Below are positions 31,551 through 40,629 of a DNA stretch of 58,725 nt, in pieces. The position numbers and the translations under genes were made by a program. The notes beneath the pieces are model-generated. The model made no database searches and was not told the DNA's origin. It saw only the letters and a program-made list of their open reading frames with translations. How positions within the stretch are numbered: the stretch's first letter is position 1; every line of letters starts with the position of its first letter. This DNA comes from Candidatus Symbiopectobacterium sp. 'North America'. GTDB lineage: Bacteria > Pseudomonadota > Gammaproteobacteria > Enterobacterales > Enterobacteriaceae. The DNA lies in the NCBI RefSeq assembly GCF_015762685.1, contig NZ_PEHF01000018.1, positions 1-58,725 of the forward strand. Reading direction: 5' to 3'.

Positions 31551-31973
31551 CTAGTCTGCTTTTCCTGCCGCTTCCAGCTTTCTGGCCTTTTGAGACCATT
31601 GCGCTGCAATATCGCTGTTTTTTTCTACGCCAAGCCCTTGGGAGTACATCCACCATAAATTGATATGGGAGTGATAATCACCTTTTTCAGCCGCTTCTGT
31701 GTAGATTTTAATGGCTTTAGTGTAATTGACCTACATCCCCTTGTCCTTTTCGTACATAAACCCAAGCGCCCTCATGGCATCCAGATTTCTTTGCGCAGAA
31801 GATTTCTCATACCAATATCTGGCTTTTTCATAATCAATATTTTGTGTGCCGCCATCATCATAAGCACTTCCTAACACATATTGCTCAGCGGCGTCAGGCG
31901 TATTGTTATCGCAAGCCGACAACAGAAAGCAGGCGAGTGCCAGCACAACAAACTGATTCATCCTTAACGCCAT
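31551..31973 (-). pseudogene. Sel1-repeat lipoprotein with an in-frame TAG
   Basis: A lipoprotein signal ends LLSAC (Cys 21). The mature part carries Sel1/TPR-like repeats: AEQYVLGSAYDDGGTQNIDY, KARYWYEKSSAQRNLDAMRA and AIKIYTEAAEKGDYHSHINL. TAG at 31731 (KDKGM-stop-VNYTKAI) splits the protein after 80 of 140 residues; the frame then runs on to the natural TAG at 31551. AAGG lies 8 bases before ATG 31973. Sel1 lipoproteins often accompany T6SS effector modules as immunity or accessory proteins; here it is the last gene of the VgrG module. Confidence 0.85.
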
Positions 31974-32082
31974 TTACAGCACCTTTATTACTCTTTGTCG
32001 TTGAAACCACGGGCATGCCTACCCGAATGAATATTATCAGCAAACTACTGCGTCCTTAAGAGGGAGCATGCTCCAAAGCCTA

Positions 32083-32349
32083 TCAACCGATAGTGACACT
32101 TCCTCCGCCAATTAACGCGCCACCGCAGCTAACGGTGTCCCCTGTGCGTGCGGCGGGCTTGCCGTCAATAAAGACGATGGATGAACCGCCGCTGATGGTT
32201 CGGCTATGTCCGTGGGGAGCCAGAGGATCGCCTTGTCGAGCCAATGGAAGACCATCAACCTTGACGGTTGATGACCCTGTAACGACGGAGGTTGGCGGAT
32301 GGCTACCGTGCCCGGTATCGTTATCGCCTATTTTGACGGCGTTTCCCAT
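32083..32349 (-). CDS. PAAR-domain T6SS spike-tip protein
   Basis: The 88-residue protein is a minimal PAAR domain: VVTGSSTVKVDGLPLARQGD, SRTISGGSSIVFIDGKPAAR and TGDTVSCGGALIGGGSVTIG, with the His/Cys ligands of the zinc site (GHGSHP, HGH, SCGG). PAAR proteins cap the VgrG trimer and carry effectors. It is the only open gene in the module. GAGGAATAAATA precedes ATG 32349. It lies 35 bp downstream of the first DUF2931 gene. Confidence 0.92.
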   Translation of the reverse strand: MGNAVKIGDNDTGHGSHPPTSVVTGSSTVKVDGLPLARQGDPLAPHGHSRTISGGSSIVFIDGKPAARTGDTVSCGGALIGGGSVTIG

Positions 32350-32384
32350 TATTTATTCCTCATTAACGTTTATTCCAGGTGTAT

Positions 32385-33085
32385 TTATTGGATCGGGTGT
32401 TGATCGGTTCTTGGCTGCTTGACGCGGTAGTCATCCACTATCGGGGCCCAGGCCATTCCCTGCGGTACTGGGTATTGTTTAAACAACGCACCATATTCTT
32501 TGTCGAACGCATCGATACCATATTGTCTGGAGAGCGGCACTTTTTATCATACCAGTCATCCGTGACCTCTTCGGCAATGCCTCGGGCTAGCAAAATATCC
32601 GGACTCGCTCCATGTTCCCATCCCATTAAAACAACTTCATAGTAGCCACCTGGAGCCAGACCAAAATAAATACGGTTACGGCGATCATCACGCCCTTCAA
32701 CGTGATAAACAGTTGTTATCTGTTGCGCTAAATCAGCAGGCAAATCCACCTTGATACGATAGCGTTTTCGATCGTGCAAGGAGACCATTTCTATCAACGG
32801 CTTGTCAGGTACAGGAACGCTGTTGGTTGGAAACCCCCCGCCGCCAGCCCAGTAGTAACGTTGCCCGCTAATTCGATCGCTCAAGAGGCCACCTGTACCG
32901 CCGCCAGAACCTTGGTCGGAATAGACAAGTTTCCCATTTTGATAAAATTCAGTTCGTGTATTGCTCGTGATGTCAATATTACTACCTGTGCCATAACGCC
33001 AACTGACAGGGCTCGATGTCTTTGGGCTGGAGCAGGCCACCAGAGAAAGACTGAGCCCGATAAGTATAATCAGAGACCTGAACAT
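32385..33085 (-). pseudogene. DUF2931 lipoprotein, copy 1, frameshifted
   Basis: The product starts MFRSLIILIGLSLSLVACSS (lipobox LVAC) and shares most of its residues with copy 2 next door, including YYWAGGGGFPTNSVPVPDKP and RKRYRIKVDLPADL. Near 32510 one T is missing relative to copy 2 (MVSMRSTKN versus MVSMRFDKE), so the frame ends early at 32438. The original ending GALFKQYPVPQGMAWAPIVD continues in the next frame to TAA at 32385. DUF2931 lipoproteins commonly follow Tle lipase effectors and probably protect the producer as periplasmic immunity proteins (inference). Its start overlaps the stop of a 3' effector fragment by one base. Confidence 0.85.
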
Positions 33086-33220
33086 TATACCTCCTGATTG
33101 CCGATGATATGCCGCCGTTCCTTGCTGACGGAGGTTTCCCGTTGGTTGGTATTGGCCGGGTTGGCGCTCCCCTGATTTCTGGCGCTGTGGTGCACATAGT
33201 CACGGCGCAATGCCCGGTTG
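33085..33220 (-). pseudogene. Orphan 3' fragment of the Tle lipase gene
   Basis: The minus strand encodes RALRRDYVHHSARNQGSANP through ERRHIIGNQEV-stop, nearly identical to the C-terminus of the lipase at 33936-34069. It is the leftover of the tandem duplication that created two DUF2931 genes. It has no start codon. Confidence 0.88.
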
Positions 33221-33236
33221 ATACCTGGCACGGCGA

Positions 33237-33936
33237 TTATTTAACAGGATACTGATCGGTTCTTGGCTGCTTGGCGCGGTAGTCATCCATTATCGGGGCC
33301 CAGGCCATTCCCTGCGGTACTGGGTATTGCTTAAATAACGCACCATATTCTTTGTCGAAACGCATCGATACCATATTGTCTGGAGAGCGGCACTTTTTTA
33401 TCATACCAGTCATCTGTGACCTCTTCGGCAATGCCTCGGGTGAGCAGTCGGTCTGGTTTGACTAGTAACATGTTGCCCTTTAGCAGCACTTCATAATAGC
33501 CGCCCGGCGCTAACCCAAAATAAAGCCAATTCCGCTGATCGGTTCGCCCATTAATCTGATAACGTTGCTGTATTTGTTGCGTCAGGTCAGCAGGTAAATC
33601 CACCTTGATGCGATAGCGTTTGCGATCGTGGAAGGAGACCATTTCTATCACTGCCTTGTCAGGGACAGGGACGCCCGTTGTCGGTAATCCTCCCCCTCCT
33701 GCCCAGTAATATTTTCGTTCAATAATATCTTTATGCGGTGCTCCTGCATTGCACCCTACACCGGGGTAACTAAAAATTGTTTTACCCTGACGATAAAAGG
33801 TAGCCTGTGTTGTACAAAAACTGTCAATGTTGCTACCAGAACCATAACTCCAACTGACAGGGCTAGCTGTTTTTGGGCTAGAGCAGGCCACCAGAGAAAA
33901 ACTGAGCCCGATAAATATAATCAGAGACCTGAACAT
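33237..33936 (-). pseudogene. DUF2931 lipoprotein, copy 2, frameshifted
   Basis: This is a paralog of copy 1, starting MFRSLIIFIGLSFSLVACSS with lipobox LVAC. An A tract encoding DWYDKK has one extra A compared with copy 1 (33390-33400), which shifts the frame, giving VPLSRQYGID and a stop at 33331. The native ending CRSPDNMVSMRFDKEYGALF then continues in the next frame to TAA at 33237. Residues 35-80 differ strongly from copy 1 (FCTTQATFYRQGKTIFSYPG), consistent with specificity divergence. ATG at 33936 overlaps the lipase TGA by one base, and AGGAGGT precedes it. Confidence 0.85.
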
Positions 33937-35930
33937 CATACCTCCTGATTGCCGATGATATGCCGCCGTTCCTTGCTGACGGAGGTTTCCCGTTGGTTGG
34001 TATTGGCCGGATTGGCGATCCCCTGATTTCTGGCGCTGTGGTGTACATAATCACGGCGCAATGCCCGGTAAACGTCAGGCGATAACTGGCTCCCCAGGTT
34101 TTTCACCACCCCCTGTTCGGTGGCGGCCATCGCCCAGCGTTGATCTAATGCTGGAAGATTTGCCGCAGGCTGCCGGGCTGAAAGCGATTCAACTTGCAGC
34201 ATCTTACTTTCTGGCTGCCACTCTTTAAATCGTACCCCCACAGCACGTCCCGCCTCCACCATCATATGCAGCGGAATGCGGGAGTATTCCCCTTCCACCA
34301 CCCGACTCATCACCACGTCGACATAGACTGCTTTTTGTGGCCAGGGGTCATCCTTTCCGTGCCGGCGCATGTAGGCATAGGGGATCAGGCTGATGGCGCC
34401 CACCTGCGGTGTCGCGGTGCGCATCGATTGCGTACAAATGCGATCAACCCATCCCAAAGAGACCTTCTCCTCGGCATAGGCACGCGCCTGTTTGAAGACG
34501 CGGCTCTGTGTTTCTGGGGTGGACGTTTCTTCCTGACTCATAAAACGTTCCAGCTCAATGCATTCGATCAGCGCCGGATCGCTGTTCGGATTTGCCAGGC
34601 TCCAGCGGCTGTAATACCCGCCACCGATATCCGAATGGGCTCCTGGAAGAGCCAGTTCGGTAAAATGGGGCGGAATACGGGTGCCGATCGCCGTCGGGGT
34701 AATTCGTGTCAACGGAAAATGGTAGCAAACCTCATCCAGTGCCGTCAGTTGCACCACCCGTTCGGCGCAGTCATCCCGCAAGCGGGTCTTGACCCCTGGG
34801 TTATACGAGGAGGTAACCGTATCAAAAAGCCCTAAAAAGGCAATACGCACATCGTCCCGGCTGCGCCAGTCAAACCCGGCTTTGAGAGAGATAGTAGGTT
34901 CTTTCGCTACGGCCTGCACCAGCGGATGATCGTCCTGCTGGTCAATAACGTTAACAAAATGGCGCGCAGCCGCCGCCCCCCGGCTAAAGCCAAACACATC
35001 AAACACAATGCGGTGAATATATTCAATATCGGGTAATGTGTTTTCCAATTCTCTTCGAATTGCAGCCACAATCTCTTGGCCACAGGTCAGGTTCACTTTA
35101 CCCACAATGGAGGTATCTTCCCCCAGAACGCTGAGATCCATTGCCAGTGCCAGCGTCACATCTGAACGGTATTCCGGACCCTCTTCACCGGGGACCGGAT
35201 CGCGGGTACCAATCCCGCTGATATAACAATGCGCACTTAGTGTTTTGGCTCCAAAAAGGTATTGATCGTACAGCTTGCCCACATTGGTCTTATCGTTTGC
35301 TGCACTGTCACTGACCGGCAATTGCCCCATCTGACAGCCACGCAGCTCTTTCTCACGTTGCGCCGGGTCTGAACAGGTTTCTGCCAGCCACTGTTCCACC
35401 TTTTTCATGCCGGATTCGGCATTACTGGTGTTATTCCCGGTGCCATCGAAGAAAACGCCGATGAGCAACACATTGAGCGTATAGCCTTTTACCTCAATGA
35501 CCTAGGAATGTTTGGTAAAGAAACGCGCCTCTCCCGCTTTACCTTCCTGATGCGCCTCAGGCAGTGGCTGCTCGGGGGCTGTCAGACACAGGTCGCCCGT
35601 GGTGACTTTCACGTGTTCACGCGGCGTTTTCTCATGCCCGCTGCGTTCTGCCGTATAAGCCGGTACGGTGCTCTGTCCCTGTTTGAGCGTTTCACGCGAT
35701 TGCGCGGCCTTGAGCCAGGGGGGCGTCTCCAGTTTTACCGCTATGGGTCTGATGGCAAAACCGCGCACCAGCGTGGGCCCGTCTTTAAGCGTGACCGTCT
35801 GGGATTTGCCGGTCTCATCGGTCAATGTTGTCTTTAGCCCTTTAAAGGCGACATTGTGTTCATCCCGGATATCAACCTCGATCCAGTTATCGTAACGTTA
35901 ACAAGGAATGCAATGCGGATCAGCGGCCAT
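33936..35930 (-). pseudogene. Tle1-like DUF2235 T6SS phospholipase effector with two nonsense codons
   Basis: The frame begins MAADPHCIPC at ATG 35930, overlapping the DUF4123 stop. It hits TAA at codon 11 (35898-35900) and TAG at 35502 (FFTKHS-stop-VIEVKG). The frame is otherwise open for 664 codons. The catalytic DUF2235 alpha/beta-hydrolase domain starts LLIGVFFDGTGNNTSNAESG, has the Ser nucleophile in FGFSRGAAAARH, and includes LALPGAHSDIGGGYYSRWSL with the conserved Asp. Tle1-type effectors degrade phospholipids of rival cells after T6SS delivery. A fragment from an internal start at 35471 would keep the lipase domain but lose the N-terminal delivery region of about 150 residues. DUF2931 genes follow immediately. 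Confidence 0.9.
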
Positions 35931-36728
35931 TAATTCACTCCCGTTAATTCAGCATACTGCGCCATCCAGTGGCGGATCTGTGCCAGTTGAGCTTCGGTCA
36001 ACATCAGCGGCGCACGAATGCTTTCCAGCGGTAGCCCTGCCTGTACGGTCAGGGTGCCCGCCACCACACCATCGAGCACATCGTCCTGAAGCTTGTCGAT
36101 ATTGGCTTGTCTGAGCACCGGCAAAATCGTGCTGGCGGGATTCGGATGTCGCTCCATCATCGTTGTCATGGCCTGCCAAAAACGGCGACGAAGAATATAG
36201 GAGTGGCGATTTTCGTCATACAGCGCAGCAAGATGGTGTGAATGGATAGCAAACCAGGGGGTTTTCAAGAACGGAGGGCCGGGAGGGGTGGTATTACGCG
36301 CAAACGCGTGGCCGTCAATCCAGAGTCCAGAGCAGGGGCCCAGAATGGCATCCCGCTCGTTTGTCGTCATGGCGAGCAATACTGGCAAAAAAATACGTGG
36401 GTCAGCGAAACGAAATATGACGGCTTCCCCTTCCCGTATCACTTCGATCAGGCTTTGCCAGTGACGGCGAACAACCACGAGCGGCTGTTCGCTTACCAGA
36501 TAAAATCCGCTTAACGCAGGTGAGCCCGAAACAAACTCAGGCGAAAGTGCAGATAGTAGCCAGGGCCCCAGCGCGGCTTGATCGCCAAATGCGGTACCGG
36601 CAAACAGAAGGAGAGGCTTCCCCGTCACTGAGTTCATAGAACCGGGCTACCGCTGAGCGATCTGCGGCACCGTCGACGATGGCAAACAGGTTTCCACTCT
36701 GCTGCGTTTGCCACTCACTCACCTTCAT
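35930..36728 (-). pseudogene. DUF4123 T6SS adaptor (Tap/TEC-like), frameshifted
   Basis: The product starts [20 protein letters not shown] and continues DRSAVARFYEL, then a frameshift near 36635 moves the rest to another frame (SVTGKPLLLFAGTAFGDQAA...). The core FADPRIFLPVLLAM and HSYILRRRFWQAM are typical of DUF4123 chaperones, which load lipase effectors onto VgrG. The start overlaps the vgrG stop (ATGA), and the stop overlaps the lipase start (TAATG). That spacing supports a vgrG-adaptor-effector-immunity operon. Confidence 0.88.
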
Positions 36729-38751
36729 GCGTCACCTCCCGTGGATAGTGGGCAAGGCTTGGAAAGGGGAGCCATGGACACCATGCTCTTATGAATTGCC
36801 GGGGCAGGCAAGGTAGCGGGCGGGGTGGAGGGCACCGCAACACCGCCCGGGAGTTCGGGGCTTTGCCCTGCCCAGCCAGAGCCGCTGCCAGCACTTCCTC
36901 CGGAGTTCATCTTGATGGAAGGGCCCACGACCGTCACCCCGCTGGGGTCAATCTTCACAAAGCTGCCGCCGACTTTCAGGGTTAGCTCCGCACCAGCCTC
37001 AAGCACCATTTTTGCCCCGGATTTCACGTGCACTTCCTGGCCTGCTTCGATCAGCAAAGCCTGCCCCAGCTTTTGGTGCATCGAGGCATCCACCGTCAGT
37101 AAATGATCGCCTGTAACCTGAATGCGCATCTCGTTCTCTACGGTCAGGTGTTCGTTGGCTTTAATCCGGGTGATGCGGTTGTTATCAATGTCCGCATGGG
37201 CATCGTGCCTGATATGCCAGATAATATCGTTCTCAATGCACGCGTTAAGATCCTTTTGTCCGTGCAGATAGATCTCCTTCTGTCCGGTCTGATCCTCAAA
37301 ACGCAGTTCATTGAATACCTCTCACTGATGCGTTTCGGTACGCAACACGGTACGGGTTTTGTGGATCGGCAGGTCATAAGGAGGGCGCTGGGTAGCATGG
37401 TAGGTTCTGCCCGTTACGTGGGCTGATCGGGGTCCCCTTCAAGAAAACTGACGATAACCTCATGACCAATACGCGGGATGGCGATCATGCCATACTGACC
37501 ACCTGCCCAGCCCTGACTTACCCGCACCCAGCACGAACTTTGGTCATCGCTGAAACCGTATCTGTCCCACGGGAATTGCAGTTTCACCCGGCCGTGTTCA
37601 TCACAGTAGATTTCTTCCCCGGCAGGACCAACCACCGTGGCGATTTGCGGGCCATCCATCATCGGTTTATAGGGCAAGACAGCACGCCAGGTGGTGTTGG
37701 CATTAATCACTTCAAAGCTGTTGGTGTAGGTGGTGGGCTCACCGCCGCTTTCTTCTTCCAGTGCCTGCGGTTGTTGCCCCTTATGGGTAATGGCCACCAG
37801 TTGCCAGTAGGTGTTAAGTGCAGGATGAGGGTGCTCGGTGAGCGAGAAACGGCAGCCCGGCATCAGTGCCGCTGCATTGGATTCAGCTGTGCCTGTCATA
37901 GCGCCAGCACGTAATGCATCCAGCCGATAGCCCGTTAATGCTTTACCACTTGGGTCTTGCTTAAACCGTCCAGGATAGTCGAAGTGTTGGTAGCTTTCCT
38001 GCTGGTGCGCCAGATCGCCGCTTCTTTTTTTGTGTGATAGTCTATACGCGGATGTTTTGAAGCTGTAGTCCTTCAGTTCCACCTCTGTGGTGCTGACGGA
38101 TTCGGCATAGCGAAAACGCCGAACATATTCCCCTTCGCTCAGCCCCTTTACCGCAAGGTTGAAAAACAGCTCAGGGCCTGCTGTCAGCGCTCCGGCGTCA
38201 TCGGCAAATACCACACGGTGTTTGCCTGCTTCAAACTCGTGAAAGAAGTACATCCCTTCCTCTGCCGCCAGCCGGGTGATAAACGCCAGATCGGTTTCCC
38301 GGTATTGCACACAGTATTCGCGTGGGGCATGCTCGTCGCGTAGCGCAAAGGCGTAATCAGTGATTCCCGCTTCTTGTAGCAGGATGCTGATGATCTCGTG
38401 CGGTTTCTGCGACTGAAAGATACGCGCATTGGTACGTAAACTCAGTCGCCATAGGGCAGGGTGCACTTGTATCTGATAACGCGTGCGGCGAAAACCGGTA
38501 TCTCCCTGGGCAAAGGTGCTGACTATCCCATTTATCCGTCGCTGTAGGTTTCCTTGGTACCAGATGTACAACTCGCAGGAGTGGTCGAGGACATCACCAA
38601 AGTCGATATCCGGCTGAAGGCTCGCCAGATTTAACAACAGGGAAAACGGCTAATTTAATGCCTCGTTGAGCTGAAAATCCACCACGGCAAAGGTGGATTC
38701 TGGCAGTCCGCCGACCTTGACCGTGAACTGCAATCCTGTGCTGTTTGCCAA
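36725..38751 (-). pseudogene. vgrG: VgrG spike protein with three lesions
   Basis: About 675 codons match a VgrG/Rhs-Vgr spike. TTG at 38751 (AAGGGG upstream) begins [23 protein letters not shown] at 38650 interrupts NEALN-stop-PFSLLL. The gp27-like body ([38 protein letters not shown]) and gp5 OB-fold ([33 protein letters not shown]) are open. A frameshift follows GDPDQP near 37418, then TGA at 37322 ([19 protein letters not shown]). The C-terminal beta-helix ([20 protein letters not shown]) and a Pro-rich tail end at 36725. VgrG forms the puncturing tip. This island lacks sheath or baseplate genes, so it is an orphan vgrG module. Confidence 0.92.
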
Positions 38752-38835
38752 CGTTGTTCCCCTTGTTCCCTGTGATGAGCGCCGTGTCTGCGCTCAGGTC
38801 TGGGGGATCAGAACTCAGGGCAGAACGGTACAGAA

Positions 38836-38856
38836 AACCCGGCACTGGGCCGGGTT
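38836..38856 (-). terminator. Hairpin upstream of vgrG
   Basis: AACCCGGC / GCCGGGTT (8-bp stem, 5-base loop) is followed on the minus strand by TTTTC. It may end the nrdAB-yfaE transcript before vgrG. Confidence 0.55.
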
Positions 38857-38960
38857 AATACCGTTGTCGATTTAGACATATTTTTTCGAGAGATAAGCAA
38901 AAACCATGCCGTTTTTTAATTAATTGTTTTTATTGATAATTATTTTATTACTGAGGTGCA

Positions 38961-39044
38961 AATGTCAATTCTGAGCAAGAAGTTGCGCAAACCTCGTGAA
39001 TCATTTGCAAACATTGCGCAGAAAGTGATTTATGCCAGGAAGTG
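38961..39044 (+). CDS. Possible 27-residue basic small protein or gene remnant
   Basis: ATG at 38961 follows GAGG with 5-base spacing and opens MSILSKKLRKPRESFANIAQ followed by KVIYARK-stop. It is rich in Lys and Arg. A second stretch reading SKKLRRVRIYSEGLTRWTHD begins at its stop, sharing the 17-base repeat GAGCAAGAA(G/A)TTGCGCA (38972-38988 and 39044-39060). I recognise no family. It could be the remains of an older gene between vgrG and yfaE. The surrounding 38752-39147 holds no other supported gene. Confidence 0.3.
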
Positions 39045-39147
39045 AGCAAGAAATTGCGCAGAGTGCGCATTTATTCTGAAGGGTTAACGCGCTGGACTCA
39101 TGATCGTCACGGCATCCCGCATTTTAGCAACGGGGTATACCGAACGC

Positions 39148-39408
39148 TCACAGCTCCAACTCAATATCATTCACAGGCATGCAGCAGCACGGCAAAATTT
39201 CGTCTTGCTGTACACAGGCAAGGGGCGTTTGGCGATAGGCGACACGACCTTTCACCAGCCGTAAGCGGCAGGCACCGCAATAGCCCGAGCGGCACTGATA
39301 TTCCACCGGCACGTGGTGTTGTTCCAGCACGTCGAGTAACGAGGTGGCGCTGTCGTTGTTGGCAAGCTGCGCGCCCGAGACGCGCAGTGTGATGGTTGAG
39401 GTGCTCAT
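39148..39408 (-). CDS. yfaE: 2Fe-2S ferredoxin YfaE
   Basis: The 86-residue plant-type ferredoxin has the cluster motif CRSGYCGACRLRL plus a fourth Cys in TPLACVQQDE. YfaE maintains the diferric-tyrosyl radical cofactor of NrdB. ATG at 39408 is four bases after the nrdB stop; a GTG at 39429 inside nrdB is less likely. It is the third gene of nrdAB-yfaE, as in E. coli. Confidence 0.93.
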   Translation of the reverse strand: MSTSTITLRVSGAQLANNDSATSLLDVLEQHHVPVEYQCRSGYCGACRLRLVKGRVAYRQTPLACVQQDEILPCCCMPVNDIELEL

Positions 39409-39412
39409 CGGC

Positions 39413-40543
39413 TTAGAGCTGGAAGTCACTCAGGTCATCGGCGTTGATTTCAGAATCAATTTGGCCGACCAGATAAGAACTCACTTCCACTTCTTGCGGA
39501 GCAACCTGCACGTTGTCAGAGACCAGCCAGGCGTTAATCCACGGGATCGGGTTAGTGCGCGTTTGGAACGGCAAGGGCAGCCCTACCGCTTGCATGCGGA
39601 TATTGGTGATGTATTCAACGTACTGGCAGAGAATATCTTTGTTCAGGCCAATCATCGAGCCGTCGCGGAACAGGTATTCCGCCCACTCTTTCTCCTGCTG
39701 CGCCGCCAGCACAAACAGGTCGTAGCATTCCTGTTGGCACTCTTCGGCGATTTGTACCATTTCCGGATCGTCCTGGCCGGAACGCATCAGATTCAGCATA
39801 TGCTGGGTACCGGTCAGGTGCAGTGCTTCATCGCGGGCGATCAGTTTGATGATTTTGGCATTGCCTTCCATCAGTTCGCGTTCGGCAAAGGCGAATGAGC
39901 AGGCGAAACTGACATAAAAACGGATGGCTTCCAGCGCGTTAACGCTCATCAGGCACAGATAAAGCTGTTTCTTCAAAGCATGCAGATTAACGGTGACCGT
40001 TTTACCGTTCACCTGATGTGTGCCTTCCCCCAGCAGGTGGTAATAGCTGGTCAGTTCGATCAGATCGTCATAGAAAGAAGAGATGTCTTTTGCACGTTTC
40101 AGAATCTCTTCATTGGTGACGATATCATCGAACACCAGTGCCGGATCGTTGGCAATATTGCGGATGATATGGGTATAGGAACGGGAATGGATGGTTTCTG
40201 AAAATGCCCAGGTTTCTATCCAGGTTTCCAACTCAGAGATGGAGATCAGCGGTAACAATGCGACGTTCGGGCTGCGTCCTTGAATAGAGTCCAGCAGCGT
40301 TTGATATTTCAGATTGCTGATGAAGATGTGCTTTTCATGTTCCGGTAGCGCCTGATAGTCAATGCGATCGCGAGATACATCCACCTCTTCCGGACGCCAG
40401 AAAAAGGAGAGCTGTTTCTCGATCAGCTTCTCGAATATTTCATACTTTTGCTGATCGTAACGCGCTACGTTAACGGACTGACCAAAGAACATCGGTTCCA
40501 GAAGCTGATCGTTTTTATTCTGTGAGAAGGTGGTATAAGCCAT
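39413..40543 (-). CDS. nrdB: Ribonucleotide reductase class Ia beta subunit
   Basis: The 376-residue protein, the same length as E. coli NrdB, houses the diiron-tyrosyl radical. Iron ligands appear in the expected segments ([16 protein letters not shown] with the radical Tyr, [15 protein letters not shown]), and the C-terminal tail DDLSDFQL docks into NrdA. Start ATG 40543 has GGGA/GATA upstream. It lies 86 bp after nrdA. No lesions are visible. Confidence 0.97.
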   Translation of the reverse strand: MAYTTFSQNKNDQLLEPMFFGQSVNVARYDQQKYEIFEKLIEKQLSFFWRPEEVDVSRDRIDYQALPEHEKHIFISNLKYQTLLDSIQGRSPNVALLPLISISELETWIETWAFSETIHSRSYTHIIRNIANDPALVFDDIVTNEEILKRAKDISSFYDDLIELTSYYHLLGEGTHQVNGKTVTVNLHALKKQLYLCLMSVNALEAIRFYVSFACSFAFAERELMEGNAKIIKLIARDEALHLTGTQHMLNLMRSGQDDPEMVQIAEECQQECYDLFVLAAQQEKEWAEYLFRDGSMIGLNKDILCQYVEYITNIRMQAVGLPLPFQTRTNPIPWINAWLVSDNVQVAPQEVEVSSYLVGQIDSEINADDLSDFQL

Positions 40544-40629
40544 AGGGCTGTATCTCCAAAAAGGGACAGGAGGCGTTTAACCGCCTCCTGAAAAAACTTA
40601 CGTAAACAATACTCTATGCGGGAAGCGGT

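Larger units (their letters stand above)
32385..34069 (-). repeat. Tandem duplication of effector 3' end plus DUF2931 gene
   Basis: Two units of about 833 bp lie head to tail, 851 bp apart: 32385-33218 and 33237-34069. Each holds the last 45 or so codons of the lipase and one DUF2931 gene. The homology begins at CCGGGCATTGCGCC-type sequence inside the lipase gene (minus strand). Confidence 0.88.

Noticed and set aside
36791..37106. Plus-strand frames opposite the vgrG C-terminus
   Set aside because: They are shadows of the Gly/Pro-rich vgrG tail; the minus-strand frame has clear VgrG beta-helix repeats.
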